Origin: Arenimonas composti TR7-09 = DSM 18010
GTDB taxonomy: Bacteria > Pseudomonadota > Gammaproteobacteria > Xanthomonadales > Xanthomonadaceae
NCBI RefSeq assembly: GCF_000426365.1
Contig: NZ_AUFF01000003.1
Location: 372,001 to 436,000 of the forward strand
Length of the DNA: 64,000 nt
Direction: 5' to 3'
Shown here in pieces: positions 8,786-15,942 of the stretch. Below the pieces are notes generated by a model that made no database searches, was not told the origin of the DNA, and saw only the letters and a program-made list of their open reading frames with translations. Every line of letters starts with the position of its first letter. Position 1 is the first letter of the stretch. Both the position numbers and the translations under genes were made by a program.

Positions 8786-10045
8786 TCAGAGGTTGCGGCG
8801 CGAGGGGACGAGCAGGTTGCCGAACAGCAGCCCCGCGACGATCGCGATCAGCGCCGAGACCAGCAGGAAGGCGGTGTCGAGGCCGAGGAAGACATCGCGT
8901 TCCATCACGAAGCTCAGGCTGCGGAAGCCGACCGAGCCGGGCACCAGCAGGATGATGCCGGGCACGCGGATCAGGGCACCGGGGCGGTTCGCCCAGCGGC
9001 CGTAGGCATTGCTGACCACCGCGATGCCCATCGCCGCGAAGAAGGCGCCGCCGGCGAAGCTGGTGCTGGCCAGGCCGAGCCATTCGCCGCCGACGCGGGT
9101 CAGCGCGTAGCCGAGCAGCACCGCCGCCATCACCAGCAGGAAATCGCGGCGCGCGGCCTTGAACAGCACCGCGAACGCGAACGCCGCCACCAGCGACGCG
9201 ATGATCTCCGCCACCGGCCCCAGCGGCTGCGGCGGCGCTTCCTGCACCTGCCAGCCGAACAGCCGCACCAGCTGCATGCCGGCGACGGTGCCGAAGGTGA
9301 GCTTGAGCAGGATCATCAATGCGCCGGCGAAGCGCGCCGTGCCCGAAACCAGTTGCTGGCTCGACAGCTCGCTGACCGCATTGGTCAGCATCAGGCCGGG
9401 CATCAGCACGATCAGTGCGGCGACGATCGCCGTCTTCAGCGACAGCGGCACCAGGAAGGTCGCGATCGCCGCCGCCGCGATCGTCGCGACCAGCGCGGCG
9501 ATCGCCTCCAGCGCCTCCATCAGCTGCGGCCGGCCGGCGCCGAGCACCGCCAGCGCGCCGGTGACCAGACCGGCGACGCAGGCGGTCATGAGGGTCGGCA
9601 GGCCGCCGCCGAGCAGCACCGCCACCGCCGCCGCGGACAGGCCGAAGCAGGCGATGTCGAGCAGGCGCGAGCGCTTCGCCGGCACGCCGTCGAGCGCACG
9701 CAGCGCCGCATGGCCGTCGACCGGGGCCATCCGCCCGGCCAGCACGTCCTCGGCGATCGCGTCGGCGGCGGCGAGCAGGCCCAGGTCCTGTTCGCCCGGC
9801 TGCAGGCGGATGACCCGGGTGATGCCGTTCTGCTGGCCACGCACCGGATCGGCGAAGCTGAGGATCAGGCCGGTCGGGTTCGACCACACCTCGCATTCCA
9901 GGCCCAGGCGCGAGGCGACACCGGCCACCGCGCCTTCCAGTCGCTGCGCGGTGGTGCCGTAGGTGTGCAGGCGGGCCGCCAGTTCGGCGACGAACGCGGC
10001 ACGCGCTTCGTAGGTCGCCTGGCTGATGAGGACGGGAGCGGTCAT
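8786..10045 (-). CDS. Threonine/serine exporter family protein (ThrE-like)
   Basis: Inner-membrane transporter of the ThrE family, whose characterised member in Corynebacterium exports threonine and serine. The 419-residue product has a soluble N-terminal portion (residues 1-130) with the family feature LHTYGTTAQRLEGAV, then about ten hydrophobic segments carrying the DUF1212 and ThrE_2 type halves, including ALIVLMPGLMLTNAVSEL and PGIILLVPGSVGFRSLSFV. Both halves are fused in one chain, as is usual for proteobacterial forms. The ATG at 10045 was chosen because it gives MTAPVLISQATYE; upstream in-frame sequence is arginine-rich and non-conserved in appearance. Substrate is inferred from the family only. 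Confidence 0.85.
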   Translation of the reverse strand: MTAPVLISQATYEARAAFVAELAARLHTYGTTAQRLEGAVAGVASRLGLECEVWSNPTGLILSFADPVRGQQNGITRVIRLQPGEQDLGLLAAADAIAEDVLAGRMAPVDGHAALRALDGVPAKRSRLLDIACFGLSAAAVAVLLGGGLPTLMTACVAGLVTGALAVLGAGRPQLMEALEAIAALVATIAAAAIATFLVPLSLKTAIVAALIVLMPGLMLTNAVSELSSQQLVSGTARFAGALMILLKLTFGTVAGMQLVRLFGWQVQEAPPQPLGPVAEIIASLVAAFAFAVLFKAARRDFLLVMAAVLLGYALTRVGGEWLGLASTSFAGGAFFAAMGIAVVSNAYGRWANRPGALIRVPGIILLVPGSVGFRSLSFVMERDVFLGLDTAFLLVSALIAIVAGLLFGNLLVPSRRNL

Positions 10046-10116
10046 GGCCGGCAAGCATCGCAGAAAAACGCGGCCGGCTTCACCGCACGACGATGCACGC
10101 GGGCCCCGGTCGCGGC

Positions 10117-10122
10117 TATCCT
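10117..10122 (+). promoter_or_regulatory. Putative -10 box of the Mce operon (TATCCT)
   Basis: CGGCTATCCT ends six bases before the ATG at 10129. If used, transcription would begin at the start codon, giving a leaderless message. Confidence 0.4.
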
Positions 10123-10128
10123 CGGCGC

Positions 10129-11238
10129 ATGAGCGAACGCCCGAGCATGGAACCCAGCGACAGCCATCCCGGCATCCTGGTCGCCGGCGGCGAATGGACG
10201 CTGGTGCACTCGCAGCAGATGCTCGAACTGCTCGAGCACGCGCCCGACGCGGCACTGGACATCGACGGCCGCGACATCACCCGGCTCGACTCGGCCGGGG
10301 CGATGATGCTGTCGCGCTACGCGGTGCGGGTGGGCCTCGGCCTGGCCACGGTCGAGGTGCAGCCGAAGTTCCAGCCGCTGACCGGCACCGTGCAGGCGAT
10401 CTGCGAGAACCCGCGCAAGCCGAAGGTCCGCAACTTCGGCCTGAAGGACATGCTGGCGCGCATGGGCTACGCGGTCGACGACTACACGCGCGAAGTCCTG
10501 GCCCTGATCGGCTTCCTCGGCCTGACCCTGACCACCGCCGCCGGCGCCCTGTTCAACCCGCGCCGCCTGCGCGTCACCCCGACCGTGCACCACATGGAAC
10601 AGGTCGGCCTCGACGCGGTGCCGCTGGTGATGCTGCTGAGCTTCATGGTCGGCTGCGTCATCGCCTTCCTCGGCGCGACGGTGTTGCGCGACTTCGGCGC
10701 CGAGATCTTCGTCGTCGAGCTGGTCGCGATCGCCTTCCTGCGCGAATTCGCCGTGCTGCTGACCGCGATCCTGCTGGCCGGCCGCACCGCCAGCGCGTTC
10801 ACCGCGCAGATCGGCGCGATGCAGACCGGCGAGGAGATCGACGCGATCCGCACCCTCGGCCTCGACCCGATCGAACTGCTCGTGCTGCCGCGCCTGTTCG
10901 CGCTGCTGGTGATGCTGCCGCTGCTGACCTTCCTGGCGATGATGGCCGGCATCGTCGGCGGCATGGCGGTGTCGATGGCCAGCCTCGACATCACCTACGA
11001 GATGTACCTGTCGCGCCTGCACGAGATGGTCGACATCCGCCATTTCTGGGTCGGCCTGTCGAAGGCGCCGATCTTCGCCTCGGTGATCGCCCTGATCGGC
11101 TGCCTCGAGGGCTTCCAGACCCAGGGCACCGCGCAGTCGGTCGGCGAGCGCACGACTTCGAGCGTGGTGCAGACGATCTCGCTGGTGATCCTGCTCGACG
11201 CCTTCGCGGCGATGTTCTTCCTGGAGATGGACTGGTGA
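10129..11238 (+). CDS. mlaE: STAS-domain fused MlaE-type ABC permease
   Basis: Permease of an Mce-family ABC transporter that moves phospholipids between outer and inner membranes. The 369-residue product has an N-terminal STAS domain (about 15-95) with the conserved DSAGAMML segment (Ser55), then the MlaE domain (about 125-369) with family features FMVGCVIAFLG, REFAVLLTAILLAGRTASAF, TGEEIDAIRTLGLDPIE and a C-terminal VILLDAFAAMFF helix. In E. coli the STAS partner MlaB is a separate protein; here it is fused. The ATG at 10129 gives MSERPSMEPS. The stop overlaps the MlaF start as GTGA, so translation is probably coupled. Confidence 0.92.
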   Translation: MSERPSMEPSDSHPGILVAGGEWTLVHSQQMLELLEHAPDAALDIDGRDITRLDSAGAMMLSRYAVRVGLGLATVEVQPKFQPLTGTVQAICENPRKPKVRNFGLKDMLARMGYAVDDYTREVLALIGFLGLTLTTAAGALFNPRRLRVTPTVHHMEQVGLDAVPLVMLLSFMVGCVIAFLGATVLRDFGAEIFVVELVAIAFLREFAVLLTAILLAGRTASAFTAQIGAMQTGEEIDAIRTLGLDPIELLVLPRLFALLVMLPLLTFLAMMAGIVGGMAVSMASLDITYEMYLSRLHEMVDIRHFWVGLSKAPIFASVIALIGCLEGFQTQGTAQSVGERTTSSVVQTISLVILLDAFAAMFFLEMDW

Positions 11239-12056
11239 GCGCCACCGCCCAGGCCGTGTCCGCCGAGGGCATCGACCACGGCGCCCCGGCGATCCGGGTG
11301 CGCGGCCTGCGCAACGTCTTCGGCAGCCAGGTGGTGCACGACGGCGTCGACCTCGACGTTCAGCGCGGCGAGATCATCGGCGTGGTCGGCGGCTCCGGCA
11401 CCGGCAAGTCGGTGCTGATGCGGGCGATCCTCGGGCTGCGGCCGCCGCAGGGCGGCACCATCGAGGTGCTCGGCGTCGACGCGCTGTCCGAGCGCGCCCG
11501 CGAGGAGGGCGTCATCGAGCGCAACACCGGCGTGCTGTACCAGAACGGCGCCCTGTTCTCCTCGCTGACCGTGCAGGAGAACGTGGCGGTGCCGCTGAAG
11601 GAGCACTACCCGGACCTGCCGGCCGACATGATCGACGACCTGGCGATGCTGAAGATCCGCATGGCCGGCCTCGACGAGAACGCGGCGCCGAAACTGCCCT
11701 CGCAGCTCTCCGGCGGCATGCGCAAGCGCGCCGGCATCGCCCGCGCGCTGGCGCTGGACCCGGCCCTGCTGTTCCTCGACGAACCCACCGCCGGCCTGGA
11801 TCCGATCGGCGCCGCCGCCTTCGACGAGCTGATCCGCACGCTGCAGCGGGCGCTGGGGCTCACGGTGTTCCTGATCACCCACGACCTGGACACGCTGTAC
11901 ACGATCTGCGACCGCGTCGCGGTGCTCGCCGACCGCCGGATGGTGATCGCGGCGCCGCTGCCCGAGGTCGAGAAGTTCGACCACCCCTGGGTGCAGGAAT
12001 ATTTCCACGGCCCGCGCGGACGTGCCGCGCAGGACGCGAAGGACAGAGGACGCTGA
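11235..12056 (+). CDS. mlaF: MlaF-type ABC transporter ATPase
   Basis: ATPase subunit of the Mce phospholipid transporter, working with the adjacent MlaE and MlaD. The 273-residue protein shows Walker A GGSGTGKS at 52-59, the ABC signature in LSGGMRKRAGIARAL, Walker B LLFLDEPTAGLDP and the switch histidine in LITHDLDTL. The GTG start at 11235 overlaps the permease stop codon by four bases and gives the usual length; a MlaF-type YQNGALFSSLTVQENV segment is present. Its C-terminal FDHPWVQEYFHGPRGR tail is typical of MlaF. Confidence 0.94.
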   Translation: MSATAQAVSAEGIDHGAPAIRVRGLRNVFGSQVVHDGVDLDVQRGEIIGVVGGSGTGKSVLMRAILGLRPPQGGTIEVLGVDALSERAREEGVIERNTGVLYQNGALFSSLTVQENVAVPLKEHYPDLPADMIDDLAMLKIRMAGLDENAAPKLPSQLSGGMRKRAGIARALALDPALLFLDEPTAGLDPIGAAAFDELIRTLQRALGLTVFLITHDLDTLYTICDRVAVLADRRMVIAAPLPEVEKFDHPWVQEYFHGPRGRAAQDAKDRGR

Positions 12057-12059
12057 CGC

Positions 12060-12983
12060 ATGGAAACACGGGCCAACCACGTACTGATCGGCGCGTTCAC
12101 GCTGCTGGTCTGCGTCGCCGCGGTGCTGTTCGCACTGTGGGCCGCGAAGTACACCAGCGAACGCACGTACGAGGAGTACGACGTCGTGTTCACCGAGGCC
12201 GTCACCGGCCTGAGCGTCGGCAGCCAGGTGCTCTACAGCGGCATCAGCGTCGGCGCGGTGCGCGAGCTGTCGCTGATGAAGGACGACCCGCGCAAGGTCG
12301 TCGCGCGCATCCGCCTCGCCGCCGACACGCCGGTGCGCACCGACACCAAGGCGAAGCTGTCGGTGACCGGCCTGACCGGCACCACGGTGATCCAGCTGAC
12401 CGGCGGCAGCCCCGGCGCGCCGATCCTCGACGGCGGCCGCGGCCGCGAGGTGCCGGTGATCGCCAGCGAGCCCTCGGCGCTGCAGAACATCGCCCAGACC
12501 GCCAACGAGATCGTCGACCGGGTGAACCAGCTGCTCAGCGAGGACAACATCGCCCGCGTCACCCGCACCCTCGACCAGCTCGACCAGATCACCGGCACCA
12601 TCGCCGCGGAGAAGGACGAGATCGCCCAGCTGCTGCGCAACGCGCGCGAAGCCACCGACCGCCTGAACACCACCCTGGCCAGCGCCGACCGCACGATCAA
12701 CGGCGTCGACGCCAACCTCGTGCAGCAGCTGCCGGCGCTGATGGAGAAACTGGACCGCACGCTGGCGTCGCTGGAATCGGCGAGCGGCAACCTCGACGGC
12801 ATCCTGAGCGACAACCGCGAGGCGATCGGCGACTTCGCCCAGGACGGCCTCGGCCAGGTCGGCCCGACCATGCGCCAGCTGCGCTCGCTGATCCGCGAGC
12901 TCGACGACCTCGTCGAGCGCATCGACAGCAACCCCGCCGGCGTGATCCTCGGCCGCGAACAACCGGAAGAGTTCGAACCATGA
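12060..12983 (+). CDS. mlaD: MlaD-family (Mce domain) substrate-binding protein
   Basis: Membrane-anchored Mce protein, the periplasmic lipid-binding subunit of the transporter. The 307-residue product has one N-terminal membrane helix (about 9-28), the Mce domain (about 35-115; VVFTEAVTGLSVGSQVLYSGISVG, here noted in part, is followed by the SVTGLTGTTVIQLTGG strand pair), and a long helical C-terminal region rich in Leu, Asp and Arg (150-285). The extended C-terminus is longer than in E. coli MlaD (about 183 residues) and resembles the Mce proteins of the PqiB/plant TGD2 style. It starts three bases after mlaF and its stop overlaps the next ATG. Confidence 0.9.
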   Translation: METRANHVLIGAFTLLVCVAAVLFALWAAKYTSERTYEEYDVVFTEAVTGLSVGSQVLYSGISVGAVRELSLMKDDPRKVVARIRLAADTPVRTDTKAKLSVTGLTGTTVIQLTGGSPGAPILDGGRGREVPVIASEPSALQNIAQTANEIVDRVNQLLSEDNIARVTRTLDQLDQITGTIAAEKDEIAQLLRNAREATDRLNTTLASADRTINGVDANLVQQLPALMEKLDRTLASLESASGNLDGILSDNREAIGDFAQDGLGQVGPTMRQLRSLIRELDDLVERIDSNPAGVILGREQPEEFEP

Positions 12984-13624
12984 CCCTGCGCAAAACGCTC
13001 CTCGCCCTCGCCGCCGCGACGGCGCTGACCGCCTGCGGTTCGATCGGCGGCCCGAAGATCGCGATCAAGGTCTACGACCCGGAGACGCAGGTGCGCGTCG
13101 ACCCGTCGTGGCCGCAGGTCGACTGGTCGCTGACCGTCGGCACCACCGCCGGCATCGAGGCGCTGGACTCGGTGCGCATCGCCGTACGGCCGACACCGCA
13201 CGAACTGCAGGCCTACAAGGGCGCCGCCTGGGCCGACACCGCGCCGGACCTGCTGCGCGCGGCGCTGGTCGAAGCCTTCGAGGACTCGGGAAAGATCGCC
13301 GCGGTCGGCCGCTGGGGCGGCGGCACGGGTGGCGAACGCAGCGACTTCTCGCTGGTGCTGGAGGTGCGCGCCTTCGAGACCGACTACGGGCGCGGGGCTC
13401 CGGAAGCGGTGATCGAGGTGCAGGCGCGCCTGAACCACCGCCGCGGCGAAGGCTTCGCGACCCGCCGCTTCCGTCAGGCCGTCGCCGGAACCAGCCCGCA
13501 GATTCCCGACATGGTCGCCGCATTCGGCGAGGCGCTGTCGGCCCTGTCCACGGACGTCGTCGGCTGGACCCTGACCGAAGGCGAGAAGCTGAGGAACGAG
13601 GAACGAGGAACGCGGAACCCGTAG
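12980..13624 (+). CDS. ABC-type transport auxiliary lipoprotein (PqiC-like)
   Basis: Outer-membrane lipoprotein expected to work with the Mce complex. The 214-residue product has a lipoprotein signal with LTAC and lipidated Cys19, followed by a domain of the ABC-type transport auxiliary lipoprotein family (DUF330-like): SVRIAVRPTPHELQAYKGAAWAD and LVLEVRAFETDY can be seen. The ATG overlaps the MlaD stop by ATGA. The last ten codons run into a GGAACGAGGAACGAG repeat tract, and the stop TAG is part of a REP GTAG head, so the native C-terminus has probably been replaced or extended by repeat DNA. Confidence 0.85.
   Translation: MTLRKTLLALAAATALTACGSIGGPKIAIKVYDPETQVRVDPSWPQVDWSLTVGTTAGIEALDSVRIAVRPTPHELQAYKGAAWADTAPDLLRAALVEAFEDSGKIAAVGRWGGGTGGERSDFSLVLEVRAFETDYGRGAPEAVIEVQARLNHRRGEGFATRRFRQAVAGTSPQIPDMVAAFGEALSALSTDVVGWTLTEGEKLRNEERGTRNP
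13591..13617 (+). repeat. GAACGAG microsatellite-like tract inside a coding 3' end
   Basis: GAGGAACGAGGAACGAGGAACGCGGAA is a near-perfect seven-base tandem repeat encoding the last residues of the auxiliary lipoprotein. It resembles the GTAACGAG units of the 38.8 kb inverted repeat. Confidence 0.7.
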
Positions 13625-13643
13625 GAGCGGCTTCAGCCGCGAT
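13621..13643 (+). repeat. REP element at the lipoprotein stop codon
   Basis: A GTAG-headed unit GTAGGAGCGGCTTCAGCCGC then GAT. Its TAG is the stop codon of the upstream lipoprotein gene. Confidence 0.9.
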
Positions 13644-13688
13644 CCCTACCCACTCGCGCGGAGCGTTCCATCCCGCTCGAAAGAAACG

Positions 13689-13799
13689 GCAAGTAATGGA
13701 TAGCAAATAGGAAATAGCGGGCGGGGCAGCCGCGTCCTGGCGAAACGTCCCGACCCGCCGCGACGCTCGCTATTTCCTGCTTCTTATCCACTACTTGCC
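13689..13799. repeat. Large imperfect inverted repeat, GGAAATAG family
   Basis: Left arm 13689-13720 (GGCAAGTAATGGATAGC to GGAAATAGCG) pairs with right arm 13768-13799 with about four mismatches over 32 bases; the spacer contains the complementary GCGGGCGGG and CCCGCC stretches, extending the stem. It lies between the convergent lipoprotein and alkB genes. AT-rich GATAGCAAATAGGAAATAG stands out in GC-rich DNA. Confidence 0.8.
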
Positions 13800-13854
13800 T
13801 TCAAGGTTCCGTCCTTCAGGTTCCGCCCTTCGGGGCCCGCGCCGAAGGCGCGGG

Positions 13855-13877
13855 ATCGCGGCTGAAGCCGCTCCTAC
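13855..13877 (-). repeat. Reverse REP element at the alkB stop codon
   Basis: A reverse unit whose GTAG head, on the minus strand, supplies the TAG stop of alkB at 13874-13876. Confidence 0.9.
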
Positions 13878-14476
13878 GGGGTCACGGAGCGGAAGGTCAG
13901 ATTCACCCGCTCCCCCACCGGACGCGCCGTCTTCGGCAGCGCGTGCTGCCAGTAGCGCTGCGTGTCGCCCGCCATCAGCAGCAGGCTGCCGGGCGGGAGT
14001 TCGAGTTCGAACTTTTCCGTCGATGCGCGTTCTCCGCGCCGCGGCCGGCGCCGGAACACGAAACGGCGCGGCGCGCCGAGGCTCAGCGAGGCGATCACCG
14101 GCCGCGGCCCGAGTTCGGGTTCGTCGTCGGCATGCCAGCCCATGCCGTCGCGGCCGTCGCGATAGCGGTTGGCCAGCACACTGTTCATGCGGGTGCCGAC
14201 GGCGGCATCGATGCGCGGCCGCAGCGCCGCCAGCGCCGGCGGCCAGGGATGCGGCTCGAAGCGGGTTCCCGAATACACGTAGCCGGTGCCGGGATCGCCG
14301 ATCCAGCAACTCAGCCGCGGCGAGTCGACGTCGCGGCCGAACAGGCGGATGCGGTGCACGTGCCAGGGCACCTCGCGCCGCAACGCCGTCAGCAGCGCGT
14401 CGGCCGCGTCGACCGCCAGCCAGTGCGGGGCGAAGCGGACGTCGGCGTCGGCGAGCGGCAGCGGGACGAACGCCAT
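13874..14476 (-). CDS. alkB: AlkB-family 2-oxoglutarate/Fe(II) dioxygenase
   Basis: Repairs alkylated DNA bases by oxidative demethylation, using iron and 2-oxoglutarate. The 200-residue product shows the HxD iron motif in MGWHADDEPEL (His115, Asp117), the distal iron ligand His178 in YWQHALP, and the 2-oxoglutarate-binding RVNLTFR at 190-196. NSVLANRYRDGRD before the HxD motif is typical of the AlkB/ALKBH2-like group. The length is close to E. coli AlkB. The ATG at 14476 is the only plausible start. Its stop codon is contributed by a REP. The amidase homologue lies 19 bases upstream on the same strand, so the two may share a transcript. Confidence 0.92.
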   Translation of the reverse strand: MAFVPLPLADADVRFAPHWLAVDAADALLTALRREVPWHVHRIRLFGRDVDSPRLSCWIGDPGTGYVYSGTRFEPHPWPPALAALRPRIDAAVGTRMNSVLANRYRDGRDGMGWHADDEPELGPRPVIASLSLGAPRRFVFRRRPRRGERASTEKFELELPPGSLLLMAGDTQRYWQHALPKTARPVGERVNLTFRSVTP

Positions 14477-14495
14477 CGACCCGGCGCCGCCGGAC

Positions 14496-15842
14496 TCACT
14501 CGCCGGTATCGGCGACCGACGCGATGATGCCGCCGAGCTCGAGCAGGCGCAGATCGCTGCCGGGTTCGCCGACGAGCTGCAGGCCGAGACCGCCGGGCAG
14601 CGGCAGCTGCAGCGCCGGGCAACCGGCCAGGGAGGCGAGCGCGGTCAGGTCGGCGAGGTTGCGCGGCTCGGCGACGTCGGCCGCCGGCGGCGCGCTGGCG
14701 ACGGTCGGCAGCAGCAGCACGTCGAAGCGCTCGAACAGTTCACGCACCCGCACGATGTGCTCGTCGAGGCGGTGGTTCGCGGCGGCGTAGTCGACCGCGG
14801 ACCGGCGGGCTGCGAAAGCGAGCAGGCCGCGCAGCGGCGCCGAGGCCTGGTCGAGGCGTTCGCCGTAGGTGGCGAGCAGCTCGGCTTCCATCAGCAGCAG
14901 CGCCGCCCGCCGGGTCGCGGCGACGTCGAGCGGGGCGACGTCCATCGCCACCGGCAGGGCACTGCCGAACACCGGCGCGACCCGCGCCATCACCGCCTCG
15001 AAGCCGGCGATGACATCGGGATCGACGCCGAGCACGTCGAGATCGGCGACCACGCCGGCCTTCAGCTGGCCCGGGGTCCAGTCCGGCGGTGCCAGCGGCA
15101 CCCGCCGCTTGCGCGAGCGCGGATCGGCGGCGTCGTAGCCCTGCAGCACCGGCAGCAGCAGGCCGGCGTCCTGTACCGCGCGCACGATCAGGCCGGGGGT
15201 GTCGAGCCGGCGCAGGCCGGCGGCGAGGCCGCGGCAGCTGAGTTCGGCGAAGGAAGGTTTCAGCGCCACCAGACCGCAGAAGGCGGCCGGAATGCGCGCA
15301 CCGCCGAGGGTGTCGCCGGCGAGCGCCGCGGCGGCATGCCCAGCCGCCAGCGCGGCGGCGGCGCCACCGGAGGAGCCGCCCGCCAGCCGCCCCGGATGGG
15401 CCGGATTGGCGATGTCGCCGGCATGCGGATTGCGGCCGCTGGCCCCGAAACCGGCTTCATCGACTGCCGTTTTGCCGAGGATCACCGCGCCGGCGCCCCG
15501 CAGGCGGGCGACGACATGCGCGTCTTCGCTCGCCACTGGGGCCGCGCCCGGCAGGCCGACGGCGGTCGGCATGCCGGCCACGTCGAACAGGTCGGACACC
15601 GCCACCGGCACGCCGTCGAGACGGCCGAGCGGCTGGCCCTGGGCGCGGCGGGCGTCGCTGGCCCGCGCCGCCGCGAGCGCAGCGTCGGCATCGACGTGGC
15701 TCCAGGCATTCAGGCCGGCATCGGCGGCGATCGCGTCCAGGCAGGCGGCGGTCAGCGCCTCGCTGCCGACCTCGCCGCGTGCCAGCGCATGCAGCACGCG
15801 GTACAGCGGACTCTGGCGCAGGGCGTCGGGGCTGGCGCTCAT
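14496..15842 (-). CDS. Amidase-signature protein, probably catalytically inactive
   Basis: The 448-residue product is an intact member of the amidase signature family (GatA/AmiE-like hydrolases using a Ser-cisSer-Lys triad). The Gly/Ser-rich core GGSSGGAAAALAAG is present at about 155-168, with the cis-Ser. The catalytic Lys of the usual GVPVAVKD motif is Ser83 here (VPVAVSDLFDVAG), and the nucleophile Ser of DTGGSIRIPA is Gly181 (GDTLGGARIPAAF). Loss of both residues argues that it no longer hydrolyses amides, though the fold and frame are kept. Many atypical substitutions elsewhere (small C-terminal domain) fit relaxed or changed function. Start ATG at 15842; diverges from the ETF-QO gene. 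Confidence 0.85.
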   Translation of the reverse strand: MSASPDALRQSPLYRVLHALARGEVGSEALTAACLDAIAADAGLNAWSHVDADAALAAARASDARRAQGQPLGRLDGVPVAVSDLFDVAGMPTAVGLPGAAPVASEDAHVVARLRGAGAVILGKTAVDEAGFGASGRNPHAGDIANPAHPGRLAGGSSGGAAAALAAGHAAAALAGDTLGGARIPAAFCGLVALKPSFAELSCRGLAAGLRRLDTPGLIVRAVQDAGLLLPVLQGYDAADPRSRKRRVPLAPPDWTPGQLKAGVVADLDVLGVDPDVIAGFEAVMARVAPVFGSALPVAMDVAPLDVAATRRAALLLMEAELLATYGERLDQASAPLRGLLAFAARRSAVDYAAANHRLDEHIVRVRELFERFDVLLLPTVASAPPAADVAEPRNLADLTALASLAGCPALQLPLPGGLGLQLVGEPGSDLRLLELGGIIASVADTGE

Positions 15843-15942
15843 TCGGATTCGAGGGTTTGCGGGGGTTTCACGCAGTGTCCTTGATTGCCCGTGCGGCGGC
15901 AAACCGCGACAATTCCGCACCCGAGCGTATGGAGTGCAGCAC

